A stretch of DNA of 64,000 bases from Halomonas salipaludis (GTDB taxonomy: Bacteria; Pseudomonadota; Gammaproteobacteria; Pseudomonadales; Halomonadaceae): positions 310,001-374,000 of the forward strand of contig NZ_NSKB01000002.1 of the NCBI RefSeq assembly GCF_002286975.1, given 5' to 3'. Each line of letters opens with the position of its first letter. Positions within the stretch are counted from its first letter, which is position 1. Shown one piece after another: positions 41,784 to 51,289 of the stretch. Made by a program: the position numbers and the translations under genes. Below the pieces are notes generated by a model, which ran no database searches, was not told where the DNA came from, and was given only the letters and a program-made list of their open reading frames with translations.

Positions 41784-43955
41784 GGTTTCGCTAGCCGGCC
41801 AGCGCCGCTCCAGCGCTGCCAGCGACGGCGCCAGGCAGTGGCGCAGCATCTCCAGCGCAGCTTGGCACGGCGCCTGCTGCGCAGCAGCCTGCTCGAGGCG
41901 CTGTGCCGCCGCTGCCAGCCGTCCCAACCCCAGGCTGCCGGCCTCGCCCTTGATCAGATGAGCCAGCTGCGCGATGTGCGGCAGATCCCTGCTCGCCTGG
42001 GCCACCGCCAGCTCGTCGAGCCGCACCGGCATATTGGACTTCAACAGCGCCAGCAGCGAGCGGCGATCCCTCAGCGGCAGACTCGCCTCCAACTCATGCA
42101 GGGCGTCGTCGTCGAGCCATGCCGATGGCTCGCCATCATCGCCAGCTGGCGCCGCCGTGGCAGGCCTTGGCTCACCGGGCAGGTGGCGCTCGAGCACCGC
42201 CAGTAGCGTCTCGCGGAACAGCGGCTTGGCCAGGTAGCCATCCATGCCGGCCTCGCGGCAGCGCGCCTGATCACCGTCCAGCGCCCCGGCAGTCATCGCC
42301 ACGATGGGCACTTGCCGCGTCCAGCCCTCATGCTGACGTAGCACGCGGGTCACTGCCAGTCCGTCCATGTCAGGCATCTGCACGTCCATGAAGATCAGTG
42401 CAAAGCGCTGCGCCTCACAGCATGCCAGAGCTTCGCGCCCGCTGCCCGCCAGGGTGACCCGGCAGCCCAGCTGCTCGAGCATGGCCACCGCCACCTGCTG
42501 ATTGATTGGGTTGTCCTCGACCAACAGCAGCGATGCCCCGACGCTCGATGTGGTGGCAACTGGCTGGCTCACCGGCGGCGCCTCGCCTTCGGCCGTCGCC
42601 GGCTGCAGCGGCAGTCGTAGCCAGAAACGACTGCCCTGCCCCGGCTGGCTGATAAAGTCGATCTCGCCGCCCATCGCGCCGGCCAGTTGCTTGCAGATCG
42701 CCAGCCCCAGCCCGCTACCGCCGAAGCGTCGTGCAGTGGAGGCGTCGCCCTGGCGGAAGGGCTCGAACAGTGCCTCGCGCTGCGCCTCATCGATGCCGCA
42801 GCCCTGGTCGCTGACGCTGATCTCGAGCTGCTCATCCGCGCAGCGTTGGACGGCCAGCACCACCTCGCCGTCGGCCGAGAACTTAATGGCATTGGAGAGC
42901 AGATTGAGGATCACCTGATTGATGCGTCCGGGGTCGCCGTAGAGGCGTGCCGGCAGCCGTGGGTCGCACTCGCTGCGCAGCATCAGCGACTTGGCGCTGG
43001 CCCGAGGGGCGAACAGCGCCACCGCCCGCGCCACCAGTTCACGCAGATCGTAGTCGGTATGCTCCAGCTCGAGGCGGCCGGCCTCGATCCTGGAGAAGTC
43101 GAGAATGTCGTTGATCAACCCCAGCAGCAGACCGCCGCTCTCATGAATGGTCGCCGCATAGTGCCGCGAGGTGGCATCCAGCGGCCGCTCGCGCAGCAGC
43201 TCGCTCATGCCGATCACGCCATTCAGCGGGGTGCGAATCTCATGGCTGACCGTGGCCAGGAACTCGCTCTTGGCCTGGCTGGCCGCCTCGGCACGCCGTG
43301 CGGCGACCTCGAGCTCGCCGCTGAGCGCTTCGGTAGCACGCCGTGCCGCGGCGCTCTCGCGCGCCTCGCGGAACAGAAACACCACCACCAAGGCGGCGGC
43401 GGCACTCATTGCCACAATCAGCGCGAGCAGGAGGCGGTAGAGACGCTGCAGCTGTTGGCGCTCGCGGGTGGTGGTGTCGGCGAGGTGGGCATTGATCGTC
43501 ACGATCAGTTCCTCACTGTAGCCGCTGAGGGTCGCGAGTCGCGCATCCAGCGCCTCACGGCCGCCGTCCTGGAGCGAGAAGTCGTCGCGGTAGAGCTGCG
43601 TATCGATGGCATCGACCTGATCGATGATCGACGCCATCAGCGACGCGGCTCGTGGAATGGTGTCGAGCAGTTCGGCGAGCTCGCCGCGGCGCAGCAGGTT
43701 AACGCGGCTGTACATCAGTTCGAAGCGCAGGCGCAGGTCGCTGAGATCGTCCTGTGCCGTGGGGCGGGCCAGCTGCGAACGCAGCTGGATCGCCTCACGA
43801 TCGAGCTTGTAGGCCGCCCAGGCGGTATCGCCACCAACGCTCTGCGCCAGGCTGTCCTGACGCCACAGCACCAACCCCGCCACGGCGATGGCGGCAACGA
43901 AGAACAGCAGCGCGGCAAACGCGCCGAGCTTGAGGCGGCCAGGGTAACGCAGCAT
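41778..43955 (-). CDS. Membrane hybrid histidine kinase with receiver and HPt domains (module A output)
   Basis: A 725-residue sensor. TM1 is about 11-31, a helical periplasmic domain about 32-170, TM2 173-195, a short coiled coil, HisKA with His238 ([17 protein letters not shown]), ATPase ([28 protein letters not shown]), receiver with Asp524 ([13 protein letters not shown]) and HPt with His666 ([14 protein letters not shown]). Start 43955 was chosen because the preceding gene ends at 44000 and GAGGG precedes the ATG. The periplasmic domain (W46[31 protein letters not shown]) resembles that of the GGDEF protein at 61809, and both follow a gene for the same small secreted fold. A phosphorelay target is not in the window. 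Confidence 0.9.
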   Translation of the reverse strand: MLRYPGRLKLGAFAALLFFVAAIAVAGLVLWRQDSLAQSVGGDTAWAAYKLDREAIQLRSQLARPTAQDDLSDLRLRFELMYSRVNLLRRGELAELLDTIPRAASLMASIIDQVDAIDTQLYRDDFSLQDGGREALDARLATLSGYSEELIVTINAHLADTTTRERQQLQRLYRLLLALIVAMSAAAALVVVFLFREARESAAARRATEALSGELEVAARRAEAASQAKSEFLATVSHEIRTPLNGVIGMSELLRERPLDATSRHYAATIHESGGLLLGLINDILDFSRIEAGRLELEHTDYDLRELVARAVALFAPRASAKSLMLRSECDPRLPARLYGDPGRINQVILNLLSNAIKFSADGEVVLAVQRCADEQLEISVSDQGCGIDEAQREALFEPFRQGDASTARRFGGSGLGLAICKQLAGAMGGEIDFISQPGQGSRFWLRLPLQPATAEGEAPPVSQPVATTSSVGASLLLVEDNPINQQVAVAMLEQLGCRVTLAGSGREALACCEAQRFALIFMDVQMPDMDGLAVTRVLRQHEGWTRQVPIVAMTAGALDGDQARCREAGMDGYLAKPLFRETLLAVLERHLPGEPRPATAAPAGDDGEPSAWLDDDALHELEASLPLRDRRSLLALLKSNMPVRLDELAVAQASRDLPHIAQLAHLIKGEAGSLGLGRLAAAAQRLEQAAAQQAPCQAALEMLRHCLAPSLAALERRWPASETS

Positions 43956-43999
43956 CACATCGCCCTCACGTCGCTGGGCGCTGACCTGGCGCCCCGCGC

Positions 44000-44521
44000 T
44001 CAATCGGCATGGATATTGATCACTTGCCATACCGAGCGGAAACGGATCGTCTCGTTGTGCAGCTCGGGATGGTCATCGAACGGGTAGAGTACGAAGATCG
44101 GGCCGTAGTCGCGAATCGGCATCGGCTCGCCGTTGCGCGTCAGCGCCAGAATCACGTCGTAGTCGTGGAAGTTGTCGACCGGGATGTCGGCGGCGAAGTC
44201 GTTCAACGCGCGAACCCGCACCGACTCGCTGTCGGCGCCCACCGCCTCCAGCAGGGCCCGCGCCAGCGGCCCCTCGAAGACATTCGGGCCATCGGTCCAG
44301 GGCGTATGGGTCTCGATCACCCTGGCGGGCAGAGACCTCAACATATCGATATCGAAATGCGCCTCGTCGCCGACGTTAGTATGGGCGATATTGCCCGAGA
44401 CCGTGAGGATCACCTCGCCCTGCGGGCTGGGCAGAGCCCAGGCCGCCAACGGCAGAACGCTCAGCAGCATGGCCAGCGGCAGCCGGCTGGCGGAGAGTGA
44501 CTGGCGGTGACGAATACGCAT
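44000..44521 (-). CDS. Secreted sulfite-oxidase-fold protein without cysteine (module A sensor candidate)
   Basis: A 173-residue periplasmic protein (signal peptide to about WALPS, residue 32) resembling the molybdopterin-binding oxidoreductase domain of the SUOX/YedY family but very short and with no cysteine at all, so the canonical Mo-coordinating Cys is absent. Key blocks are [64 protein letters not shown] and RSVWQV. The protein at 61312-61800 has the same blocks. It is 44 nt upstream of the hybrid kinase in one operon. A role as a ligand-binding partner of the kinase, not an enzyme, is inferred. Confidence 0.8.
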   Translation of the reverse strand: MRIRHRQSLSASRLPLAMLLSVLPLAAWALPSPQGEVILTVSGNIAHTNVGDEAHFDIDMLRSLPARVIETHTPWTDGPNVFEGPLARALLEAVGADSESVRVRALNDFAADIPVDNFHDYDVILALTRNGEPMPIRDYGPIFVLYPFDDHPELHNETIRFRSVWQVINIHAD

Positions 44522-44727
44522 GAAGGCCCCTTACATACAAACGTTTTTATGATCGTGCGCTCGACGACACGCCTTGCCGTCATCAGTGCCGTGCAGGCCT
44601 TCCCTTGCACTGCTCGCACTGCTTATTGATCCGTCGCACTATTTTGCCATATTCCCTAGGGTAGAATCTCGTGGTTGCCGCTCCCCATCGGCACACTGGA
44701 CAACACCCAGGCCACAGGAGAGGTCTC

Positions 44728-46224
44728 TTGTCTGAGCAGTTGAAGGATTTTGCCCACACCTTCTGGCATGCCGTGAACAATCTGCTGCCGATCATCGTGG
44801 TGGTGGTGGTGTTCCAGGCGCTGGTGTTGCGCCAATGGCCTGACGGCGGCCTCGGCATGGCGGTTGGCCTGCTGATCGTGGCACTCGGCGTGGCGCTGTT
44901 CCTGCGCGGCCTGGAACTGGGCATCTTTCCGGTCGGCAAGAGCCTCGCCAACCAGTTCGCGCGACGCGGCTCGCTGCCGATTTTGATCGGCTTCGGCTTC
45001 GCCATCGGCTTCTCGGCGGTGATCGCCGAGCCGGCGCTGATCGCCGTTGCCGACCAGGCCGCCGAGATCAGCGCCGGGCGCATCGACGCCCTGACCCTGC
45101 GCCTGATCGTCGCCGCCTCGGTGGGCCTGGTGATGGCCATGGGGATCCTGCGGGTGATCCTCGGCCACCCACTGCACTGGTACATGATCATCGGCTACCT
45201 GACGGTGGTGGCGGTGACCTTCTTCGCCCCGGAGGAGATCGTCGGGCTGGCCTACGACTCCGGCGGCGTGACCACCAATATCGTCACCGTGCCGCTGATC
45301 GCCGCACTGGGCATTGGCCTGGCCACCTCGATTCGCGGCCGCAACCCACTGATCGACGGCTTCGGGCTGGTGGGGCTGGCGGTGATGGTGCCGATGATCA
45401 GCGTCCAGCTTTACGGCATCATCGTCTACGGACAGGCAAGCCCTGCAGGGAATGCCGAGCTGGTGATGAACGGCGACGATGCCCTCGACGCCGGCAATCC
45501 GCTGCTGCAGATGGTGCTCGACCTGTTTAGCATGCTGCGCGATGTGCTGCCGATCCTGCTGGTGATCCTGTTCTTCCAGTACGCGGTGCTCAAACGCGCG
45601 CTCTCCAACCGGCTGCGCGTCGCGGCCGGTTTCGCGTTGGTGATCATCGGTCTCTACGCCTTCGTGGTCGGGCTCAAGCTGGGGTTGTTCCCGATCGGCC
45701 GCAGCATGGCCGAGCAGCTGATCGAGTTCGACAGCTGGCTATGGGTCTACCTGTTCGCCTTCGCCATCGGCTTCGCTACCACCATGGCCGAGCCGGCACT
45801 GATCGCCGTGGGCCAGCAGGCCGAGGAGGCCGCCGCCGGCAAGATCGACGGGCGCGCGATTCGGCTATTGGTGGCGCTGGGCGTGGCAATCGGCATCACC
45901 ATTGGCATTCACCGCATCATCACCGGCGACTCGATCCACCACTACATCATTGCCGGCTATAGCCTGGTGATCGTGCTCACCGCGCTGTCGCCGCGCTATA
46001 TCGTGGCGTTGGCCTTCGATCTCGGTGGGGTGACCACCTCGGAGGTCACGGTGCCGCTGGTCACCGCGCTGGGCATCGGCCTTGCCACGCAAATCGAGGG
46101 TCGCGACGTGCTGATCGATGGCTTCGGCTTGATCGCCTTCGCCTCGATATTTCCCATCGTCACGGTGATGAGTTATGCCATCATCATGGAACGCTTGGTC
46201 AAATGGAGGAACGTCCGATCATGA
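44728..46224 (+). CDS. DUF1538 membrane protein with two internal repeats
   Basis: A 498-residue protein with about 12-14 membrane helices. It contains two homologous halves: AEPALIAVADQAAEISAGRID with SGGVTTNIVTVPLIAALGIGLAT (first half) and AEPALIAVGQQAEEAAAGKID with LGGVTTSEVTVPLVTALGIGLAT (second half). This is the DUF1538 pattern; an inverted or pseudo-symmetric transporter fold is likely. The start is TTG at 44728, supported by AGGAGAGG four bases upstream. The stop overlaps the PII-like gene (ATGA). The transported substrate is unknown. A signalling PII-like protein and a CBS protein follow in the operon, suggesting nucleotide-controlled transport. Confidence 0.85.
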   Translation: MSEQLKDFAHTFWHAVNNLLPIIVVVVVFQALVLRQWPDGGLGMAVGLLIVALGVALFLRGLELGIFPVGKSLANQFARRGSLPILIGFGFAIGFSAVIAEPALIAVADQAAEISAGRIDALTLRLIVAASVGLVMAMGILRVILGHPLHWYMIIGYLTVVAVTFFAPEEIVGLAYDSGGVTTNIVTVPLIAALGIGLATSIRGRNPLIDGFGLVGLAVMVPMISVQLYGIIVYGQASPAGNAELVMNGDDALDAGNPLLQMVLDLFSMLRDVLPILLVILFFQYAVLKRALSNRLRVAAGFALVIIGLYAFVVGLKLGLFPIGRSMAEQLIEFDSWLWVYLFAFAIGFATTMAEPALIAVGQQAEEAAAGKIDGRAIRLLVALGVAIGITIGIHRIITGDSIHHYIIAGYSLVIVLTALSPRYIVALAFDLGGVTTSEVTVPLVTALGIGLATQIEGRDVLIDGFGLIAFASIFPIVTVMSYAIIMERLVKWRNVRS

Positions 46225-46571
46225 AGTTTTCTGCGCTGGTGGCCATCGTGCCCGAGGAGCTGGAGCAGGAGTGCCTCGACGAGGCCAACCATAGCGGCGG
46301 CGGCGGGGTCACCCTGCTGTCGGGCCGCGGGCTGGGCGGCGAGCCCAAGAAGACCTTCTTCGGCCTGACCTTCGAGGGCAGCCAGACAGTGCTGCTGATG
46401 GTCCTCGAGAGGGGCTTGTCGCTGAGCGTGCTCAAGGCGCTGCAGAAGGTGCTCAATCACGACGGCGAGAGCTCGCGGGGAGTGGTCTTCACGCTGCCCA
46501 TCGAGCACCTCGGCGGCCTCGACGTCTCGCAGCTGGAGCGCTTCGAACAGCATCTGCGCGAGTCGCTCTAG
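46221..46571 (+). CDS. PII-like signalling protein
   Basis: A 116-residue protein with the PII fold pattern: beta strand KFSALVAIVPEEL, a glycine-rich T-loop-like segment (NHSGGGGVTLLSGRGLGGEPKKTFFG), LMVLERGLSLSVLKALQKVL and the C-terminal strand RGVVFTLPIEHLGGL. It lacks the Tyr51 uridylylation site of GlnB as far as can be read. It is coupled to the DUF1538 gene by an ATGA overlap, so it probably binds the membrane protein and gates it in response to a nucleotide. GGAGG lies ten bases before the ATG. Confidence 0.8.
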   Translation: MKFSALVAIVPEELEQECLDEANHSGGGGVTLLSGRGLGGEPKKTFFGLTFEGSQTVLLMVLERGLSLSVLKALQKVLNHDGESSRGVVFTLPIEHLGGLDVSQLERFEQHLRESL

Positions 46572-46617
46572 CCACTTACTCACCCGCCACTCGGTGGCGC
46601 TACAGGAAGGCATGTCT

Positions 46618-47004
46618 ATGCTGGTCAAGGACATCATGGTGCGCGATGTGGTGAAGGTTTCGGCCTTCGCCACCCTGCGCGAGGCGTTGGCGCTAATGAA
46701 GCGTCATTCACTCAAGTCGCTGGTGGTCGAGCAGCAGACCCCCCACGACGCCTGGGGCCTGATCACCTACACCAACATCCTCAAGACCATCGTCGCCGAG
46801 AGCGGCGATATCGACCTGATCAACGTCTATGATGTCTGCGCCAAACCGGTGATCTCGGTGGGCGAGAATCTCGACGTCAAGCATGTCGCAGCGTTGATGA
46901 CCGACAACCACATCAAGCGCGTGCTGGTGCTGCGCGACAACCAACTGGTGGGCCTGCTGACCATGGACGATATCATCGGCACGGTGCTCGATATTCTCGA
47001 CTGA
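46618..47004 (+). CDS. CBS-pair domain protein
   Basis: A 128-residue protein consisting of one CBS pair: MLVKDIMVRDVVKVSAFATLREALALMKRHSLKSLVVE and VGENLDVKHVAALMTDNHIKRVLVLRDNQLVGLLTMDDIIGTVLD. CBS pairs bind adenosine nucleotides. The ATG at 46618 is chosen over 46612 because AGGAAGG is seven bases upstream of it. It follows the PII-like gene by 46 nt, apparently the third gene of the DUF1538 operon and a second nucleotide sensor for it. Confidence 0.85.
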   Translation: MLVKDIMVRDVVKVSAFATLREALALMKRHSLKSLVVEQQTPHDAWGLITYTNILKTIVAESGDIDLINVYDVCAKPVISVGENLDVKHVAALMTDNHIKRVLVLRDNQLVGLLTMDDIIGTVLDILD

Positions 47005-47010
47005 TACCGC

Positions 47011-47526
47011 CTAATGAGGCAGCCGCGCCCGCCCGGGTAACTCCTCCAGGCCATCCAGGTAGCGCTGCAGCTGGTAGGCACGGTCCTCGAGCACGGCGTT
47101 GCGGCGCAGCTGCTCGGCCAGCGGCCAGGGCGTGTCGCCGGCATCTGCCTGTGACGCCTCGTCGGCATAGCCCTCCTCGGCATGCTTGAGGTCGGCATAA
47201 TAGGCCGCAATGAAGGCAAAGTCGGCGTCGCGACCCAGCGCCCATTGCTGCTGGGCGAGCTCCAGGGCGTCACGCGCCTCGCTGCCTAGACGCCCCGACA
47301 AGCGCGACGCAAGGCGCTCCACCTCAGCCTGCCAGTCGTCATAAGCGTCCGCGGCACAGGCGAGCATCGCCGGCGTACGCCATTCGCCCTCCTCCATGCA
47401 GCTGTCGGTCTTGTGGTCGATGGGGTGGCTGCCCCGCGTCGGCGGCGGCTCCTCCTCGGCCACTACGGCGAGTGGCGCCGCCAGCAGCAGCGCGGCGACG
47501 GCCTGGCCTATCAGCGTATGCGTCAT
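47011..47526 (-). CDS. Secreted LprI-like (DUF1311) protein
   Basis: A 171-residue protein with a signal peptide (cut near VVAEE, residue 22) and a helical domain with the cysteine spacing of lysozyme-inhibitor LprI/DUF1311 proteins (DSCMEEGEWRTPAMLACAADAYDDWQAEVERL). Function in Halomonadaceae is unproven; in mycobacteria LprI inhibits lysozyme. The ATG overlaps the MOSC gene stop by 4 nt, so the two are coupled. Confidence 0.7.
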   Translation of the reverse strand: MTHTLIGQAVAALLLAAPLAVVAEEEPPPTRGSHPIDHKTDSCMEEGEWRTPAMLACAADAYDDWQAEVERLASRLSGRLGSEARDALELAQQQWALGRDADFAFIAAYYADLKHAEEGYADEASQADAGDTPWPLAEQLRRNAVLEDRAYQLQRYLDGLEELPGRARLPH

Positions 47527-48326
47527 GACACTACCTCCACCTCGGCGTCTACCTCCAGGGTGCCGCCGCGGGCAACGATCAGGTTCTGACCGAAATAGAT
47601 CAGGCCATCCGCCCCACGACGGTATTCGGCCAGGGTGCGCAGCGGCTCGCGCCGAGGCAGGAACTCACCGCTGCCCGGGTCGACGGTGACCATCGCACAG
47701 CGCGAGCAGGGCTTGTCGACCAGCAGTTCGACCTCGCCGATACGCAGCAGGTGCCAGTCGTCTTCGGCGTAGGGCAGGCTGCCGCTCACCACCAGATTGG
47801 GCCGAAACTGCGCCATGCGATGCGGCGTCGCGAAACGCGTATTGAGGTCATCCAGCGAGGCCTGGCCGATCAGCAACAGTGGATAGCCGTCGGCGAAGCT
47901 GACCCGCTTGCCCAGCGCCTGCCGATAGCGCGGTGAGCGATCGCCGAGCCAGAGCAACCGCACCGGCTCGCCGAGGGCCTCGCTCATCCAGGCGTCCGCC
48001 TCGGCGGTGGTGGTCAAGCCAGAGAAACGGTCACCCCACACCTGGGTGGGGAGCGGCTCGCCTATGTGGCTGGCGTGATGCAGGGTCAGGTCCTCCAGCG
48101 CCGCATGATGCAGCACGATGCCGCCGTCGAACAGCGTGGTCGAGATGCGCTGCAGCTGGGGGTGGCTGCGCGCGGTGACGAAGACACCGTCGGGCCGCAC
48201 TACCATGTAGCGGCGATCCCCTGCCAGGCCCTCCTCGCCGGCATGCGCAGCGCTCAACGCTTCGCCGGCGGAAGACTTGATCGGGTAGCGGTAGAGGCCC
48301 GCGAGACGCAGCGGCGAGTCGGCCAT
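47523..48326 (-). CDS. MOSC-domain protein, YcbX-like
   Basis: A 267-residue protein with an N-terminal beta-barrel (LAGLYRYPIKSSAGEAL, LAGDRRYMVVRPDGVFVTARSHPQL) and a C-terminal MOSC domain containing the conserved Cys in ELLVDKPCSRCAMVTVDPGSG. YcbX uses molybdenum cofactor to reduce N-hydroxylated compounds, with electrons from a flavin reductase. The usual YcbX ferredoxin domain is absent; the protein ends after MOSC. AAGGA precedes the ATG at 48326. Confidence 0.85.
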   Translation of the reverse strand: MADSPLRLAGLYRYPIKSSAGEALSAAHAGEEGLAGDRRYMVVRPDGVFVTARSHPQLQRISTTLFDGGIVLHHAALEDLTLHHASHIGEPLPTQVWGDRFSGLTTTAEADAWMSEALGEPVRLLWLGDRSPRYRQALGKRVSFADGYPLLLIGQASLDDLNTRFATPHRMAQFRPNLVVSGSLPYAEDDWHLLRIGEVELLVDKPCSRCAMVTVDPGSGEFLPRREPLRTLAEYRRGADGLIYFGQNLIVARGGTLEVDAEVEVVS

Positions 48327-48371
48327 GCAGCAATCCTTGTGTCGAGAGTATCTGTCCGGCGTTACAACGAC

Positions 48372-48396
48372 GCTGGGGGCGATGATCGCCCCCAGC
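48372..48396 (-). terminator. Hairpin after the DUF2189 gene
   Basis: Perfect 10-bp arms GCTGGGGGCG and CGCCCCCAGC around ATGAT, 32 nt beyond the DUF2189 stop and upstream of the MOSC gene. The T-tract is weak (GTCGTTGT) on the minus strand. Confidence 0.6.
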
Positions 48397-48428
48397 ATAG
48401 TCGTATCGGCGGTGGCCGTGCCACAGCC

Positions 48429-49238
48429 TCAGCTCTTGGGCAGTGCCTCGACGCGCACCAGATCTTCGTAGGCGTGCCAGCTGGCATGGCCGAGCACCGG
48501 CAAAATCAGCGCCAGGCCGATATAGAAGGTCATCACGCCGATCAGCACACAGCCGGTCAGCATCGCCGCCCACAGCAGCATCGGCCGGAAATTCCGCGCC
48601 ACCGAGCGCACGCTGGCTTCAATGCCCTCCATGAAGGTCAGGTCATGATCCATCAGGGTGGGAATCGCCACCACACTGATGGCAAAGGCGCCAAAGGCCA
48701 GAATGCCACCGGCCACGGTACCCACCGCCAGCATGCCGAAGCCTTCCGGGGTGGTGATCAGCGCCGTGTAGAGGGTGTCGGGGCTGGGCGTCTCGAAGCC
48801 GAAGAACAGCGCGAACAACAGCGTTGCCAGGCGAATCCAGGCAAGAAAGAAGATCATCATCATCACGCCCATCATCGCCAGTTGCCCGGCATGGGGGCGC
48901 CAGGCACCGAAGGCGTCGCCCAGGGTCGGCGTGCGGCCCTCCTCGAGGCGCCGACTGATGCCATAGGAGCCTACTGCGACCAGCGGCCCGAGAAACATGA
49001 AGCCGGCCACCAGCGGCAGCAGCCAGTGCCAGTACCCCAGCGTGAAGGCACCTGCGGTGACCGCGATGCTCAGCCCCACCCAGAACATCCCATAGGCCAG
49101 GCTGACCGCCGTGGCCTCGCGGAAATCCTTGAAGCCTGCCACCAGCCAGGCGCGCGGCCGGTCCATTTCCACCGGGTTGATGGTGATCTTGACCGTGGCA
49201 TCCGACTGCTTGTGTTTGTTCGTTTCAGCAGCATTCAT
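48429..49238 (-). CDS. DUF2189 membrane protein
   Basis: A 269-residue protein with about six membrane helices and DUF2189 hallmarks: ITINPVEMDRPRAWLVAGFKDF, WHWLLPLVAGFMFLGPLVAVGSYGISRRLEEG and SVVAIPTLMDHDLTFMEGIEASVRSVARNFRPMLLW. Related proteins are often found beside cytochrome c or respiratory genes; here the neighbour is the sulfide-oxidation operon, transcribed divergently. Function is unknown. The start at 49238 was chosen over an upstream in-frame codon with a poor N-terminus. Confidence 0.82.
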   Translation of the reverse strand: MNAAETNKHKQSDATVKITINPVEMDRPRAWLVAGFKDFREATAVSLAYGMFWVGLSIAVTAGAFTLGYWHWLLPLVAGFMFLGPLVAVGSYGISRRLEEGRTPTLGDAFGAWRPHAGQLAMMGVMMMIFFLAWIRLATLLFALFFGFETPSPDTLYTALITTPEGFGMLAVGTVAGGILAFGAFAISVVAIPTLMDHDLTFMEGIEASVRSVARNFRPMLLWAAMLTGCVLIGVMTFYIGLALILPVLGHASWHAYEDLVRVEALPKS

Positions 49239-49556
49239 GGCGTTACCCCTTATCCCGCAAGCAGTAATACGGCACACCGGGCTCGGGCCTGTCGTGGCCT
49301 CGGTCGCGGGTGGCCAACACAAGGCTAGATGCCTTTTCTCTTACACCTTCACTATAGTTCAGCGCTCGCCAATGTGCAGGTGGCGAGCATTCAACGCGGC
49401 GCCCCGAGGCTCGCCAATGGCTATAACAATGAAAATTCATATAATCATTACCCATAGCGCTTGGCCCCACACCGGCACGTGGCGCTATGCTATTAACGTA
49501 CAGCCCTCTTTCATCCGAGGGGATAACGATAACGACGTCTTGTGAGGGATCCGACG

Positions 49557-49886
49557 ATGAACGTACGCCTACCACGTGCGGCGACGGCGGCAGTCGCTGC
49601 CAGCCTGCTGCTCGGCGCCACCCAGCAGGCGCTGGCCGACGACTACGACCTGCAACGGGAAGTCATGGCCGGCGGCTGTGCCAACTGCCACGGCACCGAC
49701 GGTGCGCGCGCCGGCAACGTGCCACCGCTGGCCGGCCGCGACGCCGACTACCTGGAAGAGCGCCTGCTGGCCTTCAAGCGCGATGAGGTGGCCGACACCA
49801 CCATCATGAATCGCATCGCCAAGGGTTTCAGCGACGACGAGCTGGCCAGTCTGGCCGAGCACTTCGCCAACGTGGAACAGGAGTGA
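49557..49886 (+). CDS. Small secreted cytochrome c (flavocytochrome partner)
   Basis: A 109-residue monohaem cytochrome with a signal peptide (cut after ALA, residue 28) and the haem motif CANCH (GGCANCHGTDG). A distal Met ligand is possible in DTTIMNRIAKGFSDDE. GAGGG is eight bases before the ATG. It is 7 nt upstream of the flavocytochrome c flavin subunit gene and probably takes its electrons, like FccA, although FccA of purple sulfur bacteria can carry two haems. Confidence 0.9.
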   Translation: MNVRLPRAATAAVAASLLLGATQQALADDYDLQREVMAGGCANCHGTDGARAGNVPPLAGRDADYLEERLLAFKRDEVADTTIMNRIAKGFSDDELASLAEHFANVEQE

Positions 49887-49893
49887 GGCACCC

Positions 49894-51219
49894 ATGAGCG
49901 TTAACAGCAAGCCGTTTCAATCACGCCTGGGCGTCTCTCGTCGCCAGGTACTCAAGGGCCTCGGGGCCGCTTCCAGCCTGCCGCTGATCAGCGGCTTCGC
50001 CCCGGCGTTTGCCACTGGCAGCGACGGCCGGGTGGTCGTCATCGGCGGCGGTTTTGGCGGCGCCACCGCGGCCAAGTATCTCAAGCGTGCCAACCCCAGC
50101 CTCAGCGTGACCCTGGTCGAGCCGGCGCGGACCTTCTACACCTGCCCGTTCAGCAACCTATTCCTCGGCGGCCTGCGCGAGATGAGCAAGATCGCCCACG
50201 GCTATGACGAGCTGCGCGACCGCTACGGCGTCGAGGTGGTACACAGCATGGCCCAGGACATCGATCCTGACGGCCATAGCGTGAGCCTGGCCAACGGCGA
50301 TACCCTGCACTACGACAAGCTGGTGCTGTCGCCGGGTATCGACATCCGCTGGAATGCGCTGGAGGGCTACGACGAAGCTGCCGCCGAGCTGGCTCCCCAC
50401 GCCTGGAAGGCCGGCCCCCAGACCGAACTGCTCAAGCGCCAGATCGAGGACATGGACGACGGCGGCACCTTCGTGCTGGTGGCCCCGGAGAACCCCTTCC
50501 GCTGCCCACCCGGTCCCTATGAGCGCGCCAGCATGGTGGCCCACTACCTGGCACAGCATAAGCCCAGCTCCAAGGTGCTGATCCTCGACGCCAAGGACAA
50601 TTTCTCCAAGCAGGGGCTGTTCACTAGTGGCTGGGAGCAGCTCTACGGCGACAGCATCGAGTGGGTCGGCCTCTCCGGCGATGGCCGCGTGACCCGCGTC
50701 GACGCCGAGAACCTCGAGGTCGAGACGGAGTTCGGCACCGTGCACCGCGCCGATGTGCTCAACGTGGTGCCGCCGCAGAAGGCCGGCTGGATCGCCGAGC
50801 GTGCCGGCGTTACCGACGACAGCGGCTGGGTGCCGGTCAAACCGGAGTCCTTCGAGTCGCAGCAGGTCGCCGATATCTACGTGGTCGGCGATGCCTCGGT
50901 GGCCGCACCGATGCCCAAGTCGGGCTTCTGCGCCAACGCCCAGGCCAAGGTAGCGGCCGCCGCCATCGTCGCCGCACTGCGTGGTGACAGCACTCCGGAG
51001 CCGTACTGGAGCAACACCTGCTACAGCCTGATCGGCCCCGAGTACGGCATCTCTGTGGCCGGCGTGTATCGTATCCAGGACGGTGTCATCGCCGAGGTCG
51101 AAGGCTCAGGCGGGCTCAGCCCCAGCGATGCCAGCACCGAGATCCGCCAGATGGAGGCCGAGTATGCCGTCGGCTGGTACAACGCCATCTGCCAGGACAC
51201 CTGGGGTACCGAGGCCTGA
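49894..51219 (+). CDS. fccB: Flavocytochrome c sulfide dehydrogenase, flavin subunit
   Basis: A 441-residue Tat-exported FAD enzyme (signal SRRQVLKGLGAASSLPLISG) that oxidises sulfide to polysulfide or sulfur in the periplasm. The FAD motif is VVVIGGGFGGATAAKYL. The conserved cysteines are in ARTFYTCPFSNL and near the C-terminal FCSD region (YWSNTCYSLIGPEYGISVAG), with KSGFCANAQAKVAA between. The C-terminal FCSD-flavin-binding domain is present. It forms an operon with the cytochrome upstream and the importer and SoxYZ downstream. Confidence 0.93.
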   Translation: MSVNSKPFQSRLGVSRRQVLKGLGAASSLPLISGFAPAFATGSDGRVVVIGGGFGGATAAKYLKRANPSLSVTLVEPARTFYTCPFSNLFLGGLREMSKIAHGYDELRDRYGVEVVHSMAQDIDPDGHSVSLANGDTLHYDKLVLSPGIDIRWNALEGYDEAAAELAPHAWKAGPQTELLKRQIEDMDDGGTFVLVAPENPFRCPPGPYERASMVAHYLAQHKPSSKVLILDAKDNFSKQGLFTSGWEQLYGDSIEWVGLSGDGRVTRVDAENLEVETEFGTVHRADVLNVVPPQKAGWIAERAGVTDDSGWVPVKPESFESQQVADIYVVGDASVAAPMPKSGFCANAQAKVAAAAIVAALRGDSTPEPYWSNTCYSLIGPEYGISVAGVYRIQDGVIAEVEGSGGLSPSDASTEIRQMEAEYAVGWYNAICQDTWGTEA

Positions 51220-51289
51220 ACTACAGCACGAATCGGGCTAGAATGAGGCCACCTTCGGGTGGCCTTTTCGATCGTCATGGAGATGCGCA

